A stretch of 64,000 nt of DNA from Pseudomonas reactans. GTDB taxonomy: Bacteria > Pseudomonadota > Gammaproteobacteria > Pseudomonadales > Pseudomonadaceae. The stretch is taken from positions 62,253 through 126,252 of the forward strand of contig NZ_JACAPG010000027.1 of the NCBI RefSeq assembly GCF_013385825.1, read 5' to 3'. Positions 49,801-59,025 of the stretch are shown piece by piece (position 1 is the first letter of the stretch; the number at the start of each line of letters is the position of its first letter). The notes beneath the pieces are model-generated. The model made no database searches. It saw only the letters and a list, made by a program, of their open reading frames with translations, and had not been told where the DNA came from. The translations under genes were made by a program, and so were the position numbers.

Positions 49801-52800
49801 GACTTTGCGCAGCGCTTGCGTCGCTTGCACCGCAGCTGCAAGCCAGCGGTAGCCCTCGGTGGTGAGGCCTTGTGCACGTTTGATTTTTTGTTCAAGCGCC
49901 AGCAGCGGCAACTGCGCCCGCAACTGCGCGACAAACAATTGCTCGCGGCGCTTGGCTTCCGTTGCGTCAGTCATAAACGTGCGCTTGAGCAGGTCCGGGT
50001 AACTTTGCCCCACATTCGCCTGGGTCACACAGCCTTTGAGCAGGGCGTAGGTCAACCGGGTCGATGCCGGCTGGCCTTTGACGGTGATTGCGACAGCGGT
50101 GTGGGCGAACCCGACGAGATTCTCCAAGGCCAATTCGGTGAGGGACATGCTCAGGTGCTGGATCCCTCCCACGGCGAAGCCCCCCGGCATACCGGCGCCG
50201 ACCACTTGAGTAAATTTCAGGCTGATATCGGCGGCCCTGGCACGCGCTGCGTTCGGCTCGGCATCCAGACACTGCTGAAGCAAATGCTCGGCAAAGGCCT
50301 TGATTTGAGGCACACCCTCCAGAAAATCGCGGCCCGCCGCCTCATGCTGCGCCACCGCCAACGCCGTGAGGTGTTGCACGTAGGCTTTGACGTCTTGATC
50401 ATCCGCGTGGACCAACCACAGCGGCAGCGCATCCTGCAGGCGCTGCTGCAACGGCGTCTGGACAATTTCTCTCTCCAAGATGCTGCCATGCCGTTGAATC
50501 CTGTCGTCATTTGATTTGCTCCATTCGTAGGAGCCGTCATCTTCACTCTCACTGTCGTCGTCAATGAATTCTCCTGCGCGCTCCCAGTCAGCGTCCGTCA
50601 GCTCCACGATCTCATCAGGGGCCGTCGACGTGTCGTTCACCCACGCCTCCAGTTCGGACTCCAACTTGACGTATTCGGCCTTCAGCCGCGTCAACTCAGC
50701 CGGCGCCCCATCGTGACCAAAGCGCGCCCAGAACTCATCGGCCATCGCATCGGTAAAGTCCGGGTAGAACGCTTTGACCGACGACCTCATCACCTCATTG
50801 GCCAACGCCTGCGCACCGACAGTGACACTCGCGCCGGAGCCTCCCTTCAGGCCACCGTCATCCGGGTCAAAAAATGGCGTGCGCAGTTGCTGGCGGGCCA
50901 ACACCGTGTTCAGGTCATTGGGCGATAGCGCCTGTTGGCGCACCTTACGCATAAAGTTGGGTAGCCCATCGTCGGCATGCAAACGCATGGCCGCGCGCTC
51001 AGTCTCGGGCAGCGCATGTAGCACCGCCTCGGCAAATGGCTCAGAAGGATGCAGGGTGTGCGCGGCATCATCGTAAAGCTGATAGCCCATATCTATTTTC
51101 ACCAGATAGCGCTTTTGCGCAGCCGACTTGAAGCCGATACGGTCCAGCACTCGGCCATTGAAGGAGCCTTCACGCACTTCAATACAGACTCCTCCGCTCC
51201 AACCCGGCATACGCTCCACGGTGTGCAACAGCAAGGTATCGCTGTCGACGTTACGCACTGATTCCAGAAACACCCCTTCATAGGCCCGTGCCTGACGCAC
51301 GCTGGTTTCAAGGCTTTGCCCTCTGGTTTCCAGCTCTTTGAGCAGCGCTTTGATTCTTCCCAGGGTCAAGTGCTCTTCGCCTGTCAGGTGCTCCGCGCTC
51401 AACAGCTCTTCCAGCAGCACGCGGGACAGGCTTGGGTGTTCCAGATGCAGATACAACAACACGTCGCGATCGGTTTTTTGCAACGCCCGGTAGCGGGCTT
51501 CGAACAGTTGGGGGCGCTGGCGTTGCAGCCGGCTCGCCAGCTTCTTACGCAACAACTGAACCTGGGTGCTGAGGTCCGGCAGGGGAGCGGAGCCCTCAGC
51601 GACTTCCCCGATCAGCGCTCTGGTTTGACTGAACTCCAGCCCCCTGAGCAGTGCCCTCAGCATGTCATTGTTCGTCACCTGCAACACCAGAGGCTGGTGA
51701 GTACTGCCAGTGCCCACATACTCCCAGAGCACCTTGTTGTCTTTTATCAGCTGCACACCTTGTTCCACGGGCCAGGCAGGGTCCTGCGTCACCCATTGCA
51801 TCAGTTGCGCCGGGCCGACATCCGGGTGCAGCCCGTTGCGCAGTTGCTCGATAATCGTTTGCAGGTCCTGGTCGATCTTGAAACGGTCCAGGGTGTCGGC
51901 CAGCAGTCCTCGGGGGGCACGGTGCTCGGCATACATCACACGCAGGTTGTCATCGCTCACGCCACTGACCTTGCGGATCTGCTCCAGTACCTCATCGGTA
52001 AAGGGCTCGACCGCAGGGCCGAGCCCACGCATCAATTGGGGCAGGGTCAGATCGGTGAACGACTGTACGACGGTATCCACGGTGGGTGTGGGTGGACGCT
52101 CGCCGGACACCACCGGCTCAGGTTCCGGAGTAGGTTTCACCTCGGGCACCTGTGCTTCAGGCACGCCGTGAGCAGCCTTGAGAAACAACGGCAACGCATT
52201 GAGCACACCAAACACCGTACGGGTCACGCCCTCGTTGCGCTCGTCCGCACCGGTGGCGCTGACGACTTCGCTCACGCCATAACCCGCCTCGATCAGGCCG
52301 GCAAGCCCCAGCACGCCCTCGCCGCCAGGGAAAAACAGCGCCAGCGCGCCCCATTGGTTGAGCCAGCGCACCGTGGGCTCGACGATTGCACTGAGGTTGT
52401 CACGATTGACCTGTGCGTCGTCACGGATACTGTCCTGTACATTCTCAAAAGACATTTGCTTCATCACCGCCACCAAGTCGGCGAACGGGTCGGTGGTCTG
52501 TGGCTCGTCGGCCAGGCTGATGTACTGCTGCGGGTTCCAGTAACCGTCGTCGTTGAAGAACCCAGCGTTGCGTGTCAGGTGATGGCGTTTGGGGTAGACC
52601 AGCATCGCCTCCAACGCGGTCTGCACGCCCGCGTGAAAGGTTCCGTCGCCACGATCGTCTTTGGCGAAGTGCGTGGCCAGGGCCGTCTTTTTCAAAGGGT
52701 CGCCGGCCTGTTGCACCACCCAGGCGCGCAAGGCGTTGAGGTCGGCAAACTCATGCAATGGCGAGGAGTTGCCCGGTACGTACAACAGCGTCAGCCCGCT

Positions 52801-53595
52801 GCTGCGATGCGTAAACACCCACAGGTCCCGCGCGGTGTAGCGGTAGATCACCAGACGCGACACCTGGACGGTATCCATAGGCCGGGTCCAGTGCTCCAAT
52901 TGTGCAGAATTGATGTAGCTGAACCTGACCTGGTTGTCCCCCAACCCTGCCGACAGCAAGGCCAGCTGCAAGCCGGCCATGCTCAAACTGCCGGCGTTTT
53001 TTTGCAGGAACGCTGCCATCACATACGCGGTCTTGACCGAGGTGCGCACGGCGTAGGACGGGCGCGCCTTGATCGTGTCGTCACTCGGCCAGGTGGTATT
53101 CAAGTAGCGGGTGTACAAAGTGGTGAGCTCCAGCCTCCAGGCCCATTGCTTGAAGGCCGCCGGGGTCACGGGCAGTTGGGTTTGCGGGCCATAAGTCTGC
53201 GGGTCGGTGCGCCTATAAATGCCCTCGTAGCTGTCGTGATTGCCCGCCCCGTGAAAAGCCAGCTCATCCACATGCTCAACGATCTTTACCGCCGGCCCAA
53301 TCGCCGGGGGCGTGTAGAAACCAAAAGCAGTTTCAAAAAACCGGTTATCGCCAACGGCTTGATAGTTAAGCAGCAGCGCCTGGATCAGCGGCTGCTGACT
53401 GTGCACCTGGCCTTGCTCCACACCGTCGACCGCCGGGTGACCGTGATAGTTGTAATCCAGGGTCACCAACTGCGCGGTTTGCGGGTCAATGTCGGCGCCC
53501 CACTGTTCTCGAATCAGTTTTGCGCCATAAGCGGCGGGTGACAGTGGCATCCCTGTTTCAACGGCTTGACTCAGTGTTTCCTGGGTGGTGCTCAT
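46813..53595 (-). CDS. Dermonecrotic-toxin-like giant protein (DUF6543 type), 2260 residues
   Basis: This is a paralogue of the protein at 29410. At about residues 1300-1350 it has HLLYRPLLQP, GPLHDSVLDWI and VYANGGF, as its relative has. Hydrophobic, possibly membrane-inserting segments lie at about 415-448 and 1420-1448. A Pro-rich linker PTPPPPPTRIRPAKK lies near 1945-1960, an acidic patch DDDSESEDD near 1010, and the C-terminus has the shared YAHFHYES and TAAHLKTPEQ module at about 2175-2200. The N-terminal 500 residues are an extra region absent from the other. No signal peptide or secretion repeat is visible. AAGGA lies eight bases before the ATG. Delivery route and target are unknown. 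Confidence 0.78.
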   Translation of the reverse strand: MSTTQETLSQAVETGMPLSPAAYGAKLIREQWGADIDPQTAQLVTLDYNYHGHPAVDGVEQGQVHSQQPLIQALLLNYQAVGDNRFFETAFGFYTPPAIGPAVKIVEHVDELAFHGAGNHDSYEGIYRRTDPQTYGPQTQLPVTPAAFKQWAWRLELTTLYTRYLNTTWPSDDTIKARPSYAVRTSVKTAYVMAAFLQKNAGSLSMAGLQLALLSAGLGDNQVRFSYINSAQLEHWTRPMDTVQVSRLVIYRYTARDLWVFTHRSSGLTLLYVPGNSSPLHEFADLNALRAWVVQQAGDPLKKTALATHFAKDDRGDGTFHAGVQTALEAMLVYPKRHHLTRNAGFFNDDGYWNPQQYISLADEPQTTDPFADLVAVMKQMSFENVQDSIRDDAQVNRDNLSAIVEPTVRWLNQWGALALFFPGGEGVLGLAGLIEAGYGVSEVVSATGADERNEGVTRTVFGVLNALPLFLKAAHGVPEAQVPEVKPTPEPEPVVSGERPPTPTVDTVVQSFTDLTLPQLMRGLGPAVEPFTDEVLEQIRKVSGVSDDNLRVMYAEHRAPRGLLADTLDRFKIDQDLQTIIEQLRNGLHPDVGPAQLMQWVTQDPAWPVEQGVQLIKDNKVLWEYVGTGSTHQPLVLQVTNNDMLRALLRGLEFSQTRALIGEVAEGSAPLPDLSTQVQLLRKKLASRLQRQRPQLFEARYRALQKTDRDVLLYLHLEHPSLSRVLLEELLSAEHLTGEEHLTLGRIKALLKELETRGQSLETSVRQARAYEGVFLESVRNVDSDTLLLHTVERMPGWSGGVCIEVREGSFNGRVLDRIGFKSAAQKRYLVKIDMGYQLYDDAAHTLHPSEPFAEAVLHALPETERAAMRLHADDGLPNFMRKVRQQALSPNDLNTVLARQQLRTPFFDPDDGGLKGGSGASVTVGAQALANEVMRSSVKAFYPDFTDAMADEFWARFGHDGAPAELTRLKAEYVKLESELEAWVNDTSTAPDEIVELTDADWERAGEFIDDDSESEDDGSYEWSKSNDDRIQRHGSILEREIVQTPLQQRLQDALPLWLVHADDQDVKAYVQHLTALAVAQHEAAGRDFLEGVPQIKAFAEHLLQQCLDAEPNAARARAADISLKFTQVVGAGMPGGFAVGGIQHLSMSLTELALENLVGFAHTAVAITVKGQPASTRLTYALLKGCVTQANVGQSYPDLLKRTFMTDATEAKRREQLFVAQLRAQLPLLALEQKIKRAQGLTTEGYRWLAAAVQATQALRKVDGQAAALCPLAFKARPGDSVDGVVNMYIIGPAAGEGGPHLLYRPLLQPVLCEYPSLEALFAAIKVAGPLHDSVLDWIAPARRHVYANGGFAEPHIEHALPGDEFTPPPRPEPAQLSQQLVAGDPLHHVFVGTVQALVTLADAQSVSNAQARWATLKAGGWLLFGEVLPMLSGPAGLAGWLFQLMASLQQDTQAQVEGDPADKRQATADLLFNLVTVLAAHMTPADALPRHVPEHPAYEPGLPNAPKRVEPSTRVVKNTQPSGWFDGADVLHPTLQARLEAMSLGSGAVKGVLETGGALKGLFRDGTQWQAQVRGRRYRVQVRQGSVRVVSADGETLGPWLKRVDDAYWDIDLRLRLAGGNADEVIAERQRADNDNVPRLEADLASLREQIESADKAINVAHGVLGNSQMSEAQRKTVHDRFVQELKRKHESVLLEVQVLKQLRTKGPRRGYEQELCSTLENLILTEQLLSAQMRLQTMRINNALRPALDRAEAVEDNATRTPDQHRDEMEIVEGLRQLAEINDDALRWRAMQDRHLQELREVPRFGRDRAALLSPGTDNQPSLMDLHSLQLTNLWALSLDSSHTAIDEVFLQDVNKLVERARWAIRSHTSLESLTFATDAERIELVENINQIYGETSDSLEYWREMRPEYFHAPYVEKLQQLLNRMHYEAELHLTDLLSAIRTPTPPPPPTRIRPAKKIIRIRNQDMLVTTIKEPSAESPQEVAELKDENQQVLASFTQAADGMWEQVTAPVARPVAGPKLNHLLEQGQKLLEQVEPSISKVLKQAPTANEPQSLQDILDQQASTLRECAQAINQRLLQDDVSQLAATQRAKAQTRAHALTAAASRLAEQGLQARVTAVKSRPPTQGGVDFLFSQQEVQIYRMDERVPLKGRRNDFLQVYGVFDTHDHQPLCYAHFHYESAKAFNDHFTAAHLKTPEQHRLGKQAQARAQEQANALIQAGQSGRAQPNLAIYRSEINLRMARRLFFDATSWQGWW

Positions 53596-53737
53596 GCTGC
53601 AAATCCTTGCATAGGTATGAGCCCCGAAGCTTAAGGACCGACACCCGGGCAGCGCGCTGGGAAACCACAGCCCCGCGTCCAGGCAACACCTGATAACCCT
53701 GTAAGAACCTCAGTCCGGCCCCGCAGAACAGCGCAAT

Positions 53738-53761
53738 GACGCGGTAGATATCCACCGCGTC
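53738..53761. other. Hairpin-forming inverted repeat upstream of the 2260-residue gene
   Basis: GACGCGGT (53738-53745) and ACCGCGTC (53754-53761) form an eight-base stem with an eight-base loop. No T-run follows. It may be a promoter-proximal structure or a remnant of the upstream gene; confidence is low. Confidence 0.35.
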
Positions 53762-53782
53762 GCCCCACCGTATGAGATTTAG

Positions 53783-54085
53783 GCTGGGGCTTTATCGCAT
53801 GGCTACCTGCGCAAGCTTGAGATCAAGATGATCGAGTGGAACCTTGAAGGCATACTCGTATGTTTCACTGATCAGGGTCAGCACCGCTGGGCACAGGACA
53901 AGGACGTGCGCTGGCGCAGCTTGCTCAACCAAAGCCTCAAACAGCAGATCCGCTAGGCGCAAGACAAATTCCTTGACCACGCCCAGCAGCGTCTAAGCTT
54001 TCACATACGTCCGATCAATCTGCGTGAATGGATCAATCGACTATGGGTGCTTTATGGCAAACCGATTCGAACAGGGCTGCGCTAG
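53783..54085 (+). pseudogene. Gene remnant with in-frame stop, origin unknown
   Basis: One plus-strand frame reads through with Pseudomonas-like codon use from 53783 (GALSHGYLRKLEIKMIEW onwards) to a TAG at 53954-53956, then continues in the same frame (KFLDHAQQRLSFHIRPINLR, then EWINRLW) to a stop at 54083. It has no good start codon and is interrupted, so it looks like the decayed 3' part of a gene, possibly with a nonsense mutation. The frame overlaps the first bases of the PBP-like gene. I do not recognise the family. Confidence 0.35.
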
Positions 54086-57000
54086 CAACCGACAGCCCGG
54101 ATCAACCGCCGTTGCCACAGAGCTCCCGCTCGCGAAGACTGTGGTGGCGGCTGGTGTGGCTGGTTCTGGTAATCGCGCTGGCGGCCCTGGGTTGGGCCGC
54201 CAGCAAGGAAATGCACACCTCGCGCCTGCAGGCCGAACACCTGAGCCGGTTTGCCGCGTCGTTGACCTATCAGGTCAAACCCGGCGCAAGCGATGCCATG
54301 GTTTACCCCGGCGACGGCCCATTCGACCAGCGCCTGGGCTACAGCGCCCTGAATGAATTCCTGCCACGCCTGCTCAAACGCAATTACCTCGTCCAGGCAC
54401 AGGCGCGTTTCTCTCCCGCGCTGATGGATTTCACCCGGCAGGGGCTGTTCGTGCCCTACGCGGAGAAAGTCCAGGCTGGTCTGACCATTACCGATTGCCG
54501 TGCCATGCCGCTCTACAGCTTCACCTACCCGCAACAGCTTTACGCCAACTTTGCCGCAATCCCGCCGTTGGTGGTGCAAAGTCTGCTGTTTATCGAAGAC
54601 CGTGACTTGCTCGACCCCAAACAACCGTTGGCCAACCCGGCAGTGGACTGGCCGCGCTTTGCCAAGGCGGCCTGGTCGCAGGTGGCGAAGCTCCTGCATT
54701 TGCCTGGGCAAACGGCTGGCGGCAGTACCCTGGCCACGCAGCTGGAAAAATATCGCCACTCGCCTGAAGGCCTGACCCTTTCGGGTGGTGAGAAAATCCG
54801 CCAGATGCTGTCCGCCAGCGTCAGGGCCTATCAGGCCGGGCCGAACACCCTCGACAGCCGCCAGAATATCGTGCGCGACTACCTCAACAGCGTGCCGCTA
54901 TCGGCGGTGCCGGGCCACGGCGAAGTGCACGGCATGGCCGAAGGGTTGCGGGTGTGGTACGGCGCCGACTTCAACCAGGTCAACCAGGCCTTGAGTGATA
55001 CGGCTCAAGACCCGGCGAGTTTGGCCAAACGCGGCCTGGCCCTGCGCCAGGTGCTCTCGCTGATGATCGCCCAGCGCCGCCCATCCCATTACCTGAACAA
55101 AGGCCGTGACGAACTCGCACAGTTGACCGACAGCCATCTGCGCTTGCTCGCGCAAAACGCCGTGATCCCGGCCAACCTGTTGGCGGCAGCCCTCGCCAGC
55201 CACGTCACCTACCGCGACTGGCAACAGCAACCGACGATCCAGCCGGTGGAGACCAACAAGGCGATCAACGTTGCCCGCAGCCGTCTCGCCAGCCTACTGA
55301 ACCGCCCGCTGTATGACCTCGATCGCCTCGACCTCTCTGCCACCAGCACCTTGCAGGGCGAGTTGCAACAACAGGCCACCGACTACCTCAAGCACCTGGC
55401 CGACCCGGCGTTCGCCGCGCAAATGGGCCTGCTTGGCCCGCGCCTGCTGACGCCGCAAAGCACGCCGCAGGTGCGCTACAGCTTCACCCTGTTCGAGCTG
55501 ACGCCCGATGGCGCGCGCGTGCGGGTGCAAACCGACAACACCGACCAGCCCTTCGACATCAACGACGGCAGCAAGCTGGAGCTGGGCTCCACCGCCAAGC
55601 TGCGGGTGCTGACCACCTACCTGCAAATCATCACCGAGTTGCATGATCGCTACGGCGCAAAAACACCGGCTGAGCTGAAAAAAGTCGACGTACCCGACCA
55701 GGACCTCCTCTCACGCTGGGCCTTGGACTACCTGGCCCAGAATCCCGACCGCGACCTCTCGAAGATGCTCGACGCGGCCCTCAACCGCACCTATTCGGCC
55801 AGCCCTGGCGAGGCATTTTTCACCGGTGGAGGGCTGCATCGTTTCCATAACTTTCGCAACGAGGACAACGGCCGCAACCCAACTCTGCGCGATGCCCTGC
55901 GCGAGTCGATCAACCTGCCGTTCATTCGTCTGATGCGCGATTTGGTGCGCTACACCACCTATTCGGGCGCAGACAACAGCGCCCAATTGCTCAAGGACGA
56001 CAACGACCCACGCCGCCAGGAATACCTGGCCAAATTCGCCGACCACGAAGGCACCGCATTCCTGCTCAAGTTCTGGAAAAAATACCGCAATAAAGACACC
56101 CAGGCGCGCCTCGACACGTTCATGGACAGCCTGCACCCCACCGCGATCCGCCTGGCCGCCGTGCACCGCTACTTGCTGCCCCAGGCCAGCCAGGAGAGCT
56201 TTAATACCTTTGTGCGCGCGCACCTGAAAAACGTCAAAACCACCGAAAAACTCACTGACGAGCGCCTCGAAAAACTGTATCAAAGCTATGGCCCCGGCGC
56301 CTATGACCTGCCCGACCAAGGCTACATCGCCAAGGTGCATCCCCTGGACCTGTGGCTGCTGGGCTACCTGCTCAATCATCCCGAGGCCACCTTCACCGAT
56401 GTCGTCAAGGCCAGCGAATTCGAACGCCAGGAAGTCTATAGCTGGCTGTTCAAGAGCCGCCATCAGAGCGCCCGTGACAGCCGTATCCGCACCATGCTGG
56501 AGATCGAAGCGTTCCTGGATATCCACCAGCGCTGGCAGGCGGTGGGCTACCCGTTCGATCACCTGGTGCCGTCGCTGGCCACGGCCATCGGCAGCTCGGG
56601 CGACCGCCCCGCCGCGCTGGCGGAACTGATGGGGATCATCCTCAATGATGGCGTGCGCTTGCCAGTGCTGCGTATCGACAGCCTGACATTCGCCAGCGGC
56701 ACGCCCTATGAAACCCATGTAGTCAATGACCCGCACCGTGGCAAACGCGTGCTACCGAGCGAAGTCGCCACAGCCTTGCGCGGCGCGCTGTCCCAAGTGG
56801 TGGACGCCGGCACAGCCAAACGCGTGGCCGGCAGCTTCAAACTGGCGGACGGCACACCGCTGGCCATGGGCGGCAAGACCGGCACCGGTGACAACCGCCT
56901 GCAAGCCATGGGCGCCGGTGGGCGCATGCTCAGCTCCAAATCGATCAACCGTACGGCGACCTTTGTGTTCTACATCGGCGAACACCACTTCGGCACACTG

Positions 57001-57135
57001 ACCGCCTTTGTGCCAGGCACCTCCGCCCAGCACTTCACCTTCACATCGGCGTTGCCGGTACAGGTGCTCAAAGGCATGGCTCCGATTCTCTACCCGCTAC
57101 TACAACCGCGGGGTTCCGCCACGTGCCTGCGGTAA
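54028..57135 (+). CDS. Class A penicillin-binding-like transglycosylase/transpeptidase
   Basis: The protein is 1035 residues from 54028 (1030 if it starts at 54043). It has an N-terminal membrane anchor (about 38-60) and a GT51 glycosyltransferase domain, with the catalytic Glu in FIEDRDLLDP near residue 190 and GGSTLATQLEK near 232. A penicillin-binding transpeptidase domain follows, with SxxK as STAK near 520, SxN as SIN near 627 (RESINLPFIRLMRDL) and KTG near 950 (GKTGTGDNR). The distance from SxN to KTG, about 320 residues, is much longer than in ordinary class A PBPs, pointing to a large helical insertion (about 650-850). It probably polymerises and cross-links peptidoglycan at the inner membrane. 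Confidence 0.85.
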   Translation: MDQSTMGALWQTDSNRAALATDSPDQPPLPQSSRSRRLWWRLVWLVLVIALAALGWAASKEMHTSRLQAEHLSRFAASLTYQVKPGASDAMVYPGDGPFDQRLGYSALNEFLPRLLKRNYLVQAQARFSPALMDFTRQGLFVPYAEKVQAGLTITDCRAMPLYSFTYPQQLYANFAAIPPLVVQSLLFIEDRDLLDPKQPLANPAVDWPRFAKAAWSQVAKLLHLPGQTAGGSTLATQLEKYRHSPEGLTLSGGEKIRQMLSASVRAYQAGPNTLDSRQNIVRDYLNSVPLSAVPGHGEVHGMAEGLRVWYGADFNQVNQALSDTAQDPASLAKRGLALRQVLSLMIAQRRPSHYLNKGRDELAQLTDSHLRLLAQNAVIPANLLAAALASHVTYRDWQQQPTIQPVETNKAINVARSRLASLLNRPLYDLDRLDLSATSTLQGELQQQATDYLKHLADPAFAAQMGLLGPRLLTPQSTPQVRYSFTLFELTPDGARVRVQTDNTDQPFDINDGSKLELGSTAKLRVLTTYLQIITELHDRYGAKTPAELKKVDVPDQDLLSRWALDYLAQNPDRDLSKMLDAALNRTYSASPGEAFFTGGGLHRFHNFRNEDNGRNPTLRDALRESINLPFIRLMRDLVRYTTYSGADNSAQLLKDDNDPRRQEYLAKFADHEGTAFLLKFWKKYRNKDTQARLDTFMDSLHPTAIRLAAVHRYLLPQASQESFNTFVRAHLKNVKTTEKLTDERLEKLYQSYGPGAYDLPDQGYIAKVHPLDLWLLGYLLNHPEATFTDVVKASEFERQEVYSWLFKSRHQSARDSRIRTMLEIEAFLDIHQRWQAVGYPFDHLVPSLATAIGSSGDRPAALAELMGIILNDGVRLPVLRIDSLTFASGTPYETHVVNDPHRGKRVLPSEVATALRGALSQVVDAGTAKRVAGSFKLADGTPLAMGGKTGTGDNRLQAMGAGGRMLSSKSINRTATFVFYIGEHHFGTLTAFVPGTSAQHFTFTSALPVQVLKGMAPILYPLLQPRGSATCLR

Positions 57136-57267
57136 GAGGAAGGGATCACGTAGTGCTTATTTAGACCTGACGCTCGCTCGACGCCCATTAGTCTGGGCAT
57201 CGGCGTGCGGCCCCTTCCCTGACACCGGCCTGCACGATTCCCCCTATCGCGACAGGAAACCCGCGCT

Positions 57268-59025
57268 ATGCCGTCACAACCCCAACCTTCTGCCGAAGAC
57301 CTGCTACGCCGTGTGCCAGTGTGTATCACCGCCATCGAGCACCTGCTGGACGCACAGCCAGACCTGTCAACGGTCATGGCCACTGAACTGCGCCAGGCAT
57401 TGGCAAAACGTCTGCCTGCCAGTGCACCGAACCCGGATACGGTTTATCTCAACGAGTACGTTTACGACAATGCGTCGCAGGCAGATCAAGACAGCACCGC
57501 ACGGACACCCCGCATCACCCGCGCACGCAACCTGACCCAGGTGCTTCAAGAGACGATTGCCACCCAAAACGTGCCGACCGCGCTGACCAAGGAGCCGGAA
57601 ACCGGCGCCATCAACCAGGCAGTCGGATTCTATGCAACTGCCAACGGCGCCGGCCGCAGCAATGAGATGGAGCCATTGGAAGTCGCAGCAGTCAATCAGT
57701 TGATCAGTGATCTGCAACTCAACTGCCAGACGCTGTACTTGAATAGTCTCAGGGCGTTCTGGTCATCGCCCCACGCGAGTACGGGTGCACTGAGTGTCTT
57801 GGAGGCTGTGAGTCAAAAGCAGCGTGAGGTATTGACGCTGGAGGCGGACCTGAAACTGCAGGATGCTCGGCAACAGCTCAGCCAAGCCGAGCAAACCCTA
57901 AAGAAAACGCCTGAGGATACCCACGCGCAAGCAGCCGTCACCACGGCCCAGTCACACCTTGAGGTGTTGGTCGAAGGCCGACAATTGATCGAAAACTGCG
58001 TGCTCCATGAGACCACGAACAACGCCACACCGCCGCTCATACTCGGCCTCACGCTGGAATTGACCGACCAGCCTGAATGGGCCGCACCACTCAACGGCTG
58101 CTTCGTACTCACCGAGCGCCTGCATGGGACACGACCGACCGTCCTGTATACCCCGCAATTCGGCGTTGAGTTCTTCATGAATTTCGCCACCCTGGAAAAT
58201 GCCTTGCGCCGACGCCTGGTGAGAAGCGACGAAAGAACCCTGCTGCTCGCCAACATCGCCGCCAGCGAACGCTCCGCTGCCACCGACGCGTTAAGAAGTC
58301 GGCAGGCACTCACCTATCCCTCGATCACCGGGCCGGTATTCAGTGCATGCCTTCACGCCCAACGTCGCCAGCAAGAGGCCGATATCGAACAGGCCTTCGG
58401 TGCGTCCCACGCCACGTTCGAAACCCTGGCAGCCAGCGTACGAACCACCCTGGCACTGCCCCTCAAGGGCAACCCTGGGTTGATCGCTCGCATACCCGAA
58501 TCGCCGGACCTGACACGTGCCTCTCCCGTCCCACTGACCTTGCCGGACGTTGGGCAACAAACGCACCTGATACAACAGTGGAACTCTCTTAACCAACAAC
58601 TCGACCAAGTACTGGAAAAGGACAAACATCCCTCGCTGCGCGGCGTGCTGACGTCGCTGCTCAAAGAAACCTACCCAGATCTGCCGGCCGACACCGAGCT
58701 GGGCAGCCTGTATGTCAACCGCTACCTCATTGACAGCGATGGCCTGCGTCATTTTGAGTCTTCCCGCCCATTGCTCGAGGCGGCGTGTACCTTGTTGCTT
58801 TGGGACAACCCCGCAGAGCAAACGCAAGAGGATCAAACTGCCCGAGAAGAGGGCACCGCCACGCTCGACACGTTCGCCGAAGGCGTCTTCAGCAGCCCGA
58901 CCGCTTTCAACGAAGTCGACCAGTTGGCCCAGACCGGCACATTACTGGAACTGGCTCACACGCTACAGACACGACTGGCCGAGCAGATCACCACCTATTA
59001 TGGTCGATGTACTGGCTGGGTATGA
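57268..59025 (+). pseudogene. Truncated dermonecrotic-toxin-like paralogue (585 residues)
   Basis: The reading frame begins like a complete gene (AGGAAA before the ATG) and is related to the giants at 29410 and 46813. It has VLYTPQFGVEFF near residue 292 where the others have HVLYRPML. A module near 20-70 (ELRQALAKRLPASAPNPDTV) recurs near 455-490 (VLTSLLKETYPDLPADTELG), and the latter also aligns with the N-terminal part of the giant at 29410. The frame stops at TTYYGRCTGWV, where the giant at 29410 continues after DYWGQS for a further thousand residues or more. The end overlaps the convergent tip-adhesin gene by 38 bases. I infer a 3' truncation by recombination near 59003; a short functional protein is still possible. 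Confidence 0.65.

Noticed and set aside
51316..53541. 741-codon open frame on the plus strand opposite the 2260-residue gene
   Set aside because: Antisense shadow; rich in His, Gln and Arg, without recognisable motifs, whereas the minus frame aligns with its paralogue.
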